DNA of 64,000 nucleotides, taken from positions 1-64,000 of the forward strand of contig FMVK01000016.1 of NCBI GenBank assembly GCA_900102065.1. Reading direction: 5' to 3'. Positions 7,877-14,328 of this stretch are shown here, in pieces (position 1 is the first letter of the stretch; the number at the start of each line of letters is the position of its first letter). Source of the stretch: Lachnospiraceae bacterium XPB1003 (GTDB taxonomy: Bacteria > Bacillota > Clostridia > Lachnospirales > Lachnospiraceae). Position numbers and translations under genes: made by a program. The notes under the pieces are model-generated. The model was not told where the DNA came from. It was given only the letters and a program-made list of their open reading frames with translations, and did no database searches.

Positions 7877-7941
7877 TGGCATTTATTTTTCCCTAATCCG
7901 CGGCATTTAAGATTCCATAGCCAGCGGCATTTTATTTTCCA
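7877..7941. repeat. IS21 terminal repeats, 24-bp period
   Basis: Three 17-base repeats, TGGCATTTATTTTTCCC (7877), CGGCATTTAAGATTCCA (7901) and CGGCATTTTATTTTCCA (7925), have an exact 24-bp period. They match the known layout of IstA binding sites at IS21-family ends. Confidence 0.8.
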
Positions 7942-7958
7942 TACTTGTCTTTATTCTT

Positions 7959-7982
7959 GGGCTGCCGCGTAAACGGCAGCCC
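7959..7982. repeat. GC-rich hairpin at the end of the IS21 ORF
   Basis: Arms GGGCTGCCG and complement around CGTAAA. No T-run follows on either strand, so termination is doubtful. It sits eight bases from the stop codon of the 131-residue ORF on the minus strand. Confidence 0.7.
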
Positions 7983-7989
7983 TTGTTGC

Positions 7990-8385
7990 TTAATTACCAA
8001 AAATGAAGTCAAGATCCTTTCCTTTCAGCTTGGAAAAGTCGATATCATCCATAGGCTCTGGCTCGTGATCTCTAGGTTCTTCACTATAGCCGTAATAATC
8101 CATCATATACTTTCTGGCATCTTCAGGGCTCATATCTTTTGTTGCCTGTCTCAGTTCTTCCTCTTCACGATATATGTCAAGGAAATCTATTGGATATCCG
8201 CCTTCGCACACAGCAATGGCATTGTTCTCGTGAACACTGTGACCTGTCGTCACCCATTCACGTAGAGCTTTACGCTCTTTGGGTGTCATCTTGGTTTCTT
8301 TCAGATATTCTTTGAGTTCTTCATCAAGCAATGCCTGGTATTCTTGTTCTTTTCTCATATATTCACTTATCCTTTCCGGTTTCAT
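7990..8385 (-). CDS. small IS21-associated protein of unknown function
   Basis: A 131-residue charged, helical protein (MKPERISEYMRKEQEYQALL) with REWVTTGHSVHENNAIAVCE and GGYPIDFLDIYREEEELRQA in the middle and an acidic C-terminus. Its ATG lies inside the last codons of istB (overlap of 23 bases), so translation is probably coupled to istB. It sits between istB and the terminal repeats, hence inside the element. IS21 elements normally carry only istA and istB, so this would be a passenger or accessory gene. I do not recognise a domain. Confidence 0.65.
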   Translation of the reverse strand: MKPERISEYMRKEQEYQALLDEELKEYLKETKMTPKERKALREWVTTGHSVHENNAIAVCEGGYPIDFLDIYREEEELRQATKDMSPEDARKYMMDYYGYSEEPRDHEPEPMDDIDFSKLKGKDLDFIFGN

Positions 8386-8614
8386 TTAAAAATGATTTCC
8401 TGTTCTCAAGTCTGTAGCTTTTACCATTCATAGGAATCTTGTCACACTGGTAGGAAAGCCTGTCCAGAATAGCGGTAGCAAGTGCTGCATCTCCGAGAAA
8501 TTCAGTCCATTCTTCGAATCCCTTGTTGGTAGTAATGACTATCGATGTTCGTTCCTGAAGCTCTGATATCAGTTGGAAGAATAGATTTTCTTCAGTTGCA
8601 GAGATTTTTCGTTT
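8363..8614 (-). pseudogene. istB: istB, IS21 transposition helper ATPase, C-terminal fragment
   Basis: The frame reads ATEENLFFQLISELQERTSI, then VITTNKGFEEWTEFLGD and AILDRLSYQCDKIPMNGKSY RL. This is the C-terminal part of IstB: the sensor-I segment (TTNK), W-x-x-x-x-G-D and AILDRL are hallmarks. The Walker A and B motifs lie in the missing N-terminal two thirds. An in-frame TAA at about 8615-8617 marks where foreign sequence begins. Confidence 0.85.
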
Positions 8615-8640
8615 TTAAGAATTCCATTTACAGTCCCGGA

Positions 8641-8748
8641 GAACAGAGACCGTATCTTTCGATACTTCATCTGCTGAACAATAGTCTGCAGTACAACTTC
8701 CTTCAGAGGGAGCGAATCATAGACATGATAGAAAAGTACGGGAACTAA
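8641..8748 (+). pseudogene. 3' fragment of an unrecognised gene (copy B)
   Basis: Thirty-six codons reading EQRPYLSILHLLNNSLQYNF and ending IIDMIEKYGN match the end of copy A at 6781-6888 closely; differences are mainly third-base or conservative. The homology begins abruptly at about 8638 next to the broken istB gene. An ATG 96 bases upstream is open in frame, but that part is unrelated sequence. Confidence 0.55.
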
Positions 8749-8751
8749 CTT

Positions 8752-8790
8752 AAAAGCCTATCTGAGAGTCAAATCTCGGATAGGCTTTTT
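8752..8790 (+). terminator. intrinsic terminator after fragment B (bidirectional)
   Basis: Sixteen-base arms beginning AAAAGCCTATC with one T-G mismatch, followed by TTTTATTTT on the plus strand. The A-run on the 5' side makes it also suitable as the terminator for the minus-strand rlmD operon ending at about 8794-8851. Confidence 0.85.
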
Positions 8791-8793
8791 ATT

Positions 8794-8850
8794 TTACAGC
8801 ATATTGAAATGCTTAAACGCATCCATTATTGCCTGCTCTTTTTCTGGCGT
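8794..8850 (-). other. probable original 3' tail of rlmD beyond an in-frame TGA
   Basis: In the same frame as rlmD, directly after the TGA, the codons read TPEKEQAIMDAFKHFNML and then TAA at 8794-8796. From memory of the family, the extension domain usually ends with a (C)-P/T-P-E-K-E-x-A-I run and a short helix, so this looks like its missing end. It suggests a recent nonsense change or recoding at the TGA. Confidence 0.55.
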
Positions 8851-10458
8851 TCATATTGGAACCCTATGTCCCTCTTTTCCCTTATTGTAATTATCCCGCT
8901 TTTCAAATCCACACTTATCTTTTATCTGTGCAATATCAAGACTCGATACATGAAGCCCATGCGTGTTCATGACATATTCCTTAATCTGCTGATATGTGGC
9001 TCTCCCACGCTTCTTCTGATGATGGTCAGGCTCGTAATCTATGTAGATATACTCATCGACATCTTTCCAACCCAATAAGGCAACAGTCTCAACATGCACC
9101 GTTTGCGGGAACATATCACATGCTCTGACTCTCTTTAATGCATATCCGTTTTCAGTGAAGATCTTTATGTCTCTCGCAAGTGTTGCGGGATCACAGCTTA
9201 CATATACCACTTTTTCCGGTGCCATCTTTACGATAGTTTCAATGCACTTTTCATCAAGGCCCTTTCGCGGTGGATCTACAACCACAACATCGGGATGCGT
9301 CATCTCATCCGAGTTCTTTTCGTAATATGCCGGAAGAACTTCTTCAGCTGCTCCCACATAGAATTCCGCATTTGATATGCCGTTACTTTCAGCATTCTGC
9401 TTTGCATCATCGATCGCCTGAGGGACTATCTCCACTCCGCATACTTTTCTCGCATGTCTTGCAAGGAAAAGAGATATGGTACCTATTCCGCAGTAAAGAT
9501 CCCACACGATCTCGTCACCGCTTAGATCAGCGAACTCCAATGCCGTAGAATACAGCTTTTCGGTCTGCACCGGATTCACCTGATAAAACGACAGCGGAGA
9601 TATATTAAACTCCAGCTCACCTATGCGATCCTTTATTGTATCCCTACCGTAGATCGTCTTATATTCCTTACCCATTATCACATTGGTATTTTCCGTATTG
9701 ACCGAATATGATACGGATACTATTCCTTCGCAGTGAACAAGCTTTTCAAGCAGTTCCTTTTCCCTTGGAAGCTTCCCGGAATTTATTACGAGACAGACCA
9801 TGAGTTCACCGAATGCTCTGCTCTTTCTTATCAACACATGTCTGACAAGCCCCGTTCCATTTGTCTCATCATATGGATCCAGATCATGCTCGTTCATCCA
9901 GGATACTATATTCTCAAGTATTACCTTATTCTCAGGCGCAGAGATCAGACAGTCATCACAGGTGATAATGTCATGTGTTCTTCCTGCATAGAATCCGTAT
10001 ACTATCTTTCCTTCTTTGTCACGTCCGAAGGGATACTGGGCCTTGTTGCGATAACGCCACGGGCCTTCAGCATTTTCTTCCATACCGATTATCGGCTCCA
10101 TGATTTTATCCAACAGCGCTTCCGGAACACCGCCTATCCTCATCAGATTATTTTTGACTTTATCCGTTTTGAATCTAAGCTGCGCCTCATAGGACAGGCT
10201 CTGCAGCCTGCATCCTCCGCAACGTCTGCCCGCTTCGCACTTCGGAGAAACACGATCCGTTGAAGGTTCAAGAATCTTTATCACTCTTGCGAATGCATAA
10301 TTTTTCTTGACCTTGGTGACGCCTGCAAGGATGCGGTCTCCCGGCACTGCCCCCTTTACAAAAAAAGGAAAGCTATCGACCTTGCCGATGCCTTCCCCTT
10401 CCGAACCGAGATCTGTTATCAATAATTCAGTTTCCTGATTTTTAACAAATGAACTCAT
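8851..10458 (-). CDS. rlmD: 23S rRNA (uracil-1939-C5)-methyltransferase RlmD/RumA type
   Basis: This enzyme methylates C5 of a uracil in 23S rRNA using S-adenosylmethionine. A TRAM RNA-binding domain covers residues 1-65. Iron-sulphur cysteines are at 74, 80 and 83 (C-x5-C-GG-C) with a fourth near ITCDDC. VWDLYCGIGTISLFLA is the SAM motif and VVYVSCDPATLARDI holds the catalytic cysteine. Beyond the usual end (VETVALL) there is an approximately 80-residue extension (YQQIKEYVMNTHGLHVSSLD) common in Clostridia. The frame stops at TGA 8851-8853, yet the 18 codons beyond it look like the normal tail of that extension. The start overlaps the yhaM stop as TAATG. Confidence 0.9.
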   Translation of the reverse strand: MSSFVKNQETELLITDLGSEGEGIGKVDSFPFFVKGAVPGDRILAGVTKVKKNYAFARVIKILEPSTDRVSPKCEAGRRCGGCRLQSLSYEAQLRFKTDKVKNNLMRIGGVPEALLDKIMEPIIGMEENAEGPWRYRNKAQYPFGRDKEGKIVYGFYAGRTHDIITCDDCLISAPENKVILENIVSWMNEHDLDPYDETNGTGLVRHVLIRKSRAFGELMVCLVINSGKLPREKELLEKLVHCEGIVSVSYSVNTENTNVIMGKEYKTIYGRDTIKDRIGELEFNISPLSFYQVNPVQTEKLYSTALEFADLSGDEIVWDLYCGIGTISLFLARHARKVCGVEIVPQAIDDAKQNAESNGISNAEFYVGAAEEVLPAYYEKNSDEMTHPDVVVVDPPRKGLDEKCIETIVKMAPEKVVYVSCDPATLARDIKIFTENGYALKRVRACDMFPQTVHVETVALLGWKDVDEYIYIDYEPDHHQKKRGRATYQQIKEYVMNTHGLHVSSLDIAQIKDKCGFEKRDNYNKGKEGHRVPI

Positions 10459-11399
10459 TATACTTCTCCGGTTTTTCGAATATTGCTGTCGAGGAATTTA
10501 TTGAATCCCAGCCAGTCTGTCTGCGGACTCGCAAGGAGATTCTCCGAGAAAGTCTCGATCTTGGCATCCATATTATCTGCGAGAGAAAGCGCCATGGCTT
10601 CAAGTAACGCAGGCTTCTTGGGTGATCCGAATTCAAGTTCTCCGTGATGAGCAAGAATACAATGCTCGACTTCTCTGCAAAGCCCTTCCGGGAATCCATC
10701 TATCGTTTTGATTTTCTCTTCCACCATCTGAGTACCGATGATTATATGACCAACCAGCTGTCCTGCATCCGTATAATCATTCTCCGGGAAAGGCGAGATC
10801 TCTTTTGTCTTTCCTATGTCATGAAGCAAAGCACAGGTCACAAGCAGGTCTCTCTTAATAAGAGGATAGCATCCGCTCATGTAATCGCAAAGCTTTGCAA
10901 CGCTTAATGTATGCTCCAACAGTCCTCCGATAAAAGCATGATGAACAGTCTTCGCTGCAGATGACTTTCTGAATGTAGCCGCAAATTTATCATCTTTAAA
11001 AAAGCTCTCCAAAAGCTGTTTTAAATACTTATTCTCAACTGAATCAACCAGGGCAATGAGATCTTTAAACATCTCATCGATATTCTTGGAAGAAACCGGC
11101 ATGTAATCACCGGGATCATATTCATCTTCACCACACTTGCGGATACTTGATACACGAAGCTGCTTTGCGCCGTTGAATACGATAACATCACCTGTGATCT
11201 CTATATAATCACCTGCTTCATATTCCTTTATCCCCGGGCTGTTGGGTTCCCAAACCTTGGTATCTATGACGCCTGTACGATCCTGGAGATTTAAGCTGTC
11301 ATAAGGTTTTCCGGCTTTAGTCTCCGTCGAAAGCTTTGTCTTGCAGTAGTAGATACCTCTTATCTTATTTCCTTCTTCAAAATCTTTTATATACTTCAT
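10458..11399 (-). CDS. yhaM: 3'-5' exoribonuclease YhaM family
   Basis: A 313-residue protein with an N-terminal OB-fold (residues 1-95, IRGIYYCKTKL ... DYIEITGDVIVFNGAKQLRV) and an HD phosphohydrolase domain. Metal-binding residues are seen in HHAFIGGLLEHTLSVAKLC, ALLHDIGKTKE and CILAHHGELEFG. YhaM degrades RNA 3' to 5' in Gram-positive bacteria, and the length matches. Stop and rlmD start overlap as TAATG, so the two are translationally coupled in an operon with the PDZ protein (28-base gap) and the glycosyltransferase. Confidence 0.9.
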   Translation of the reverse strand: MKYIKDFEEGNKIRGIYYCKTKLSTETKAGKPYDSLNLQDRTGVIDTKVWEPNSPGIKEYEAGDYIEITGDVIVFNGAKQLRVSSIRKCGEDEYDPGDYMPVSSKNIDEMFKDLIALVDSVENKYLKQLLESFFKDDKFAATFRKSSAAKTVHHAFIGGLLEHTLSVAKLCDYMSGCYPLIKRDLLVTCALLHDIGKTKEISPFPENDYTDAGQLVGHIIIGTQMVEEKIKTIDGFPEGLCREVEHCILAHHGELEFGSPKKPALLEAMALSLADNMDAKIETFSENLLASPQTDWLGFNKFLDSNIRKTGEV

Positions 11400-11426
11400 A
11401 AAACTTTCCTTTCTGTTTTATCTGTA

Positions 11427-12914
11427 TCACTTCTCCGGTCTGAATCCCAGCTCGACTTCACCTGTCATGGTAACATATGTACTTCCGTTTGACCTTGCAT
11501 ATACGATCTTTATCGTATCCTCCGGCTTATGTCCCCTCAGTATCGTCATATACTCTCCAACTGTCAGCATGCCTGTACCGTCTATACTGATCAGTATATC
11601 TCCGCGAAGAAGGCCTGCCTGCATTGCCGGTGAATCAATATCAACATCTTTGATATATACTCCGTCCGGAATATCATATTCTCTCTTTGCATCATAATCA
11701 ACTTCAGCCGGATAGATACCCAGATAAGAACGATCCACATTATTGGAGAGATCTTCGATCAGTGACCTTATACCGCTTATGCCGTACGCGCATACCATGT
11801 TTTCAAGTCCCGTATCATTTTTCCCGTTGCATATGATACCCACAAGCTGGCCCTTCATATTTGTCAATACACCGCTGGCATCGGTACTTCCGTAAATATC
11901 CGTTGTTAATAACTGATATGAACAATCTATTCCGGTACTTGTCCTGTCGGAACTTGTTACCGCACCATAGCACACCGACTCGGAACCAAGCGGCATTCCC
12001 TCCGCAATGACAGCATTGCCGAGAACCGATGAAGTGGATGAAGTACCTATCACAGCGATCTTATAGCCTTCTTTGGCAGCTGTGGGAATATCGCTTAACT
12101 GTATGGCATATACGGCCAGGCCTGTATCTTTATCATATCTGAGAAGCGTTACTCCATCGGCATAATCTCCATTGAAGAATCTGACACGAATATTATCGGA
12201 AGGCTCATTGCCGCCTATCCTTGCACTGTCAGCCAGGATCAGCAGCTGATAACCGTTCTCTCCCACCAACACTCCGGTTGTCATATGCTCACGAAGTTCC
12301 TTTTCATCTGTCCAGTTCGTCGCATCCTCATTTGCGGTTATCGTAACCAGACTTTTGGAAACCTCAACACTTAACGAATACTTCTTTCTGTATAACTGAC
12401 GATAATCTTCAAGTTCAAGATCATCTTTTCCGTCTGTTTCCTTACCCGAAGCCTTTGTTCCCGAAGCACCGTTTCCGCTAAGGCTCCCGTCACCGTGAGA
12501 CGAATTGCCACTCACAACAACATCGTCATCGTTCAGACTCATCTCACCGAGAGGCTTCTCCACCGCTATCTGATAGCCTTCCTCCTTGTCTTCATCAATG
12601 ATCTGAACAGTTTCTGTAGGGATAAGTTCGTTCTCCGCATTTTCATTTAATTCAACAGGAGTCAGTTCCATCCCCTGATCCGAATTCAACAGCTTACCAA
12701 ATACCGGCTCAAGCAACAGGAATGTGATACACGCTATGAGTCCGAATATCACCGCCATACCTGCGGTTAGCAGTGTCCTGCGCAGGAGCTTCTTACGATT
12801 TATGGGACGGTCTTTTATCTTTTCCCTTATAAAGTCGTAATTATTACTTTCCGCTTCCACCGTCTCCGGGATTTTTTTCTCTTCTTCTGTTTTATCTTTT
12901 TCTTCTTTTTTCAT
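11427..12914 (-). CDS. membrane-anchored trypsin-like pseudoprotease with PDZ domain (HtrA-like)
   Basis: A cytoplasmic charged N-terminus, one membrane helix (residues 47-69), a low-complexity Ser/Gly linker (120-165), a trypsin-like double barrel (about 185-390) and a PDZ domain (395-485) give the DegS/HtrA layout. The catalytic triad appears lost: the His position reads LILADSAR instead of TNxHV, the Asp position reads DTGLAVY instead of x-DLAV, and the usual GNSGG reads TDASGV. It is therefore likely a binding or scaffold protein outside the cell rather than a protease. The gene is 22 bases downstream of the glycosyltransferase gene. Confidence 0.8.
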   Translation of the reverse strand: MKKEEKDKTEEEKKIPETVEAESNNYDFIREKIKDRPINRKKLLRRTLLTAGMAVIFGLIACITFLLLEPVFGKLLNSDQGMELTPVELNENAENELIPTETVQIIDEDKEEGYQIAVEKPLGEMSLNDDDVVVSGNSSHGDGSLSGNGASGTKASGKETDGKDDLELEDYRQLYRKKYSLSVEVSKSLVTITANEDATNWTDEKELREHMTTGVLVGENGYQLLILADSARIGGNEPSDNIRVRFFNGDYADGVTLLRYDKDTGLAVYAIQLSDIPTAAKEGYKIAVIGTSSTSSVLGNAVIAEGMPLGSESVCYGAVTSSDRTSTGIDCSYQLLTTDIYGSTDASGVLTNMKGQLVGIICNGKNDTGLENMVCAYGISGIRSLIEDLSNNVDRSYLGIYPAEVDYDAKREYDIPDGVYIKDVDIDSPAMQAGLLRGDILISIDGTGMLTVGEYMTILRGHKPEDTIKIVYARSNGSTYVTMTGEVELGFRPEK

Positions 12915-12935
12915 AGTTTTAAACCTTAAACACCT

Positions 12936-14183
12936 CTACAGTGTTTTGTAGATCATACTTATCATTTCGCTCATTCTGAGATTCCATCTGTGAGCACTCA
13001 CAGTCTTCTCATATCCGCGTCTTGCTATTCTCTGTCTTTCGCTGTCATGCTCAAGGTAATAAGCAACCTTATCGCAGAGTTCTTCCTGCGAAGAATACAT
13101 CTCGACTTCAACACCCGGTTCATACATCTCAGGCAGCTCTTCCTGATAATTTGTTAAAAGCATTCCTCCACAGGCACATATATCAAATATACGTAACGAC
13201 AGCCCCGAAGATATGGGTCTCATCGTTATATTCAGATTTATCCTGCTCTTATTAAAAACAAGCGGCATCTCATCGAGAGTTCTTACTCCGTCACGAATAT
13301 GCACTCCGCGAAGATCTGACTTCTCCTTTTTATCAAAGAATATTTCAGTCCCTGCCGCTTTACACTTTTCTTCAAGTCCCTCTGTATAGCTTCTGGTATA
13401 GAGATCGACAGCGCAGTTCTTTCCAAGCTTCGCAAAGATCCTCTCTCGCTCTTCCTCTGCGATCTCGGTTCCGACAAAACAGTTTGCCATCAGATATCTC
13501 TCAGCTTCTTTATCACCGTTAATAAGAGGCTGCTGCATATCGGGGATGATCTTTTTCATCTCTTCCATTATCTTTTCATCAAGCATCTCCCCGATGAAAT
13601 TATAACCGTAAATCTGAAGCTGAGCTTCCACTATCCCGCGTATGTAGCCCTTCGCATATTCCGAAATATTATCCAACCTGCGATAAGGATTCTTCTCACT
13701 GTAGAGAGAACCGACAAATGAAACATCACCCACAAATCTCCCCGCATCATTTGCCGAAGCCCCGGCGATCACTTTATCCCATCTGTCCGGATTTGATCCG
13801 AGGGGAAGATGGAAGATCTTACCGGGATTGCGATCTTTAAAATACAGATATTGATTCCTGTCGAAAAGAAAGACCCTGTTACAGGGATTGGAAAGCGAAG
13901 GTGAGAACAGTTCCAACACCGGACAGTCAACAGTCCAGCACACATAAGGAACTCCGGCGATCTGACATATCTCCGACACGGGAGGAAAAAAATTTACACT
14001 GAATACGAAGATAAATCTTCTCCCGCGAAGCATGTCCGCAACATCCTGCACGATATCGGAAGGTTTCTTGCCCTTATCCGTTATCATGCTTTTTTCTTCC
14101 ACAACAGTGATGCCAAGCTTCTCAAAAGCTTCTATCATGTCGGGTTCGCATATGCTTCCGTATCTGTAAAATAATATCTCCAC
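12936..14183 (-). CDS. CgeB-like glycosyltransferase (DUF3880 plus GT domain)
   Basis: A 415-residue soluble protein. The N-terminal half (FVFSVNFFPPVSEICQIAGV, then PYVCWTVDCPVLELFS) is the DUF3880 region of CgeB-type proteins. The C-terminal half contains INLNITMRPISSGLSLRIFD and CGGMLLTNYQEELPEMYEPG, the nucleotide-sugar binding part of a GT-B glycosyltransferase. Related proteins modify spore coat or flagellin; here the target is unknown, though a flagellin gene lies elsewhere in the window. It is the first gene of the operon with the PDZ protein, yhaM and rlmD. Confidence 0.8.
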   Translation of the reverse strand: MEILFYRYGSICEPDMIEAFEKLGITVVEEKSMITDKGKKPSDIVQDVADMLRGRRFIFVFSVNFFPPVSEICQIAGVPYVCWTVDCPVLELFSPSLSNPCNRVFLFDRNQYLYFKDRNPGKIFHLPLGSNPDRWDKVIAGASANDAGRFVGDVSFVGSLYSEKNPYRRLDNISEYAKGYIRGIVEAQLQIYGYNFIGEMLDEKIMEEMKKIIPDMQQPLINGDKEAERYLMANCFVGTEIAEEERERIFAKLGKNCAVDLYTRSYTEGLEEKCKAAGTEIFFDKKEKSDLRGVHIRDGVRTLDEMPLVFNKSRINLNITMRPISSGLSLRIFDICACGGMLLTNYQEELPEMYEPGVEVEMYSSQEELCDKVAYYLEHDSERQRIARRGYEKTVSAHRWNLRMSEMISMIYKTL

Positions 14184-14266
14184 TTAAGCTCCCTGATAAA
14201 CAAAAAACACTGATTAATTATAAGCAATTTAACCTTTACGGACAACTGTCGAATACTCTCACACCA

Positions 14267-14297
14267 AAAATCCGACGGCATTAAACCGTCGGATTTT
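14267..14297 (-). terminator. intrinsic terminator of glgP
   Basis: Twelve-base perfect arms (AAAATCCGACGG and complement) with a 7-base loop, followed on the minus strand by a run of T. It lies 32 bases after the glgP stop codon. Confidence 0.9.
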
Positions 14298-14328
14298 CAT
14301 ACTGATCTCAGCTAATAATTTCTTCAGA

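Larger units (their letters stand above)
7848..8614 (-). mobile_element. IS21-family insertion sequence remnant (one end plus istB 3' part)
   Basis: One end carries three copies of a CGGCATTTA-type repeat at exactly 24-bp spacing (7877, 7901, 7925), the multiple terminal repeats known from IS21 elements. Inside are a 131-residue ORF and the C-terminal part of istB. The other end, istA and the istB N-terminus are missing; sequence changes abruptly near 8615-8640. The remnant cannot move on its own. Confidence 0.75.
4100..8850. mobile_element. degenerate accessory island (mobile-element remnants)
   Basis: About 4.7 kb between intact chromosomal genes holds mostly fragments: a serine recombinase without its catalytic domain, half a DUF1016 gene, a two-copy gene 3' end, an istB fragment with IS21-type terminal repeats, and small regulators (XRE, ribbon-helix-helix). 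Coding direction changes often and junctions between fragments are abrupt (about 5000, 6615, 7848, 8615-8640). This pattern indicates repeated insertion and deletion rather than one element. Intact-looking genes inside it are the XRE regulator, the ribbon-helix-helix regulator, the lipoprotein and the 131-residue ORF. Confidence 0.7.
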
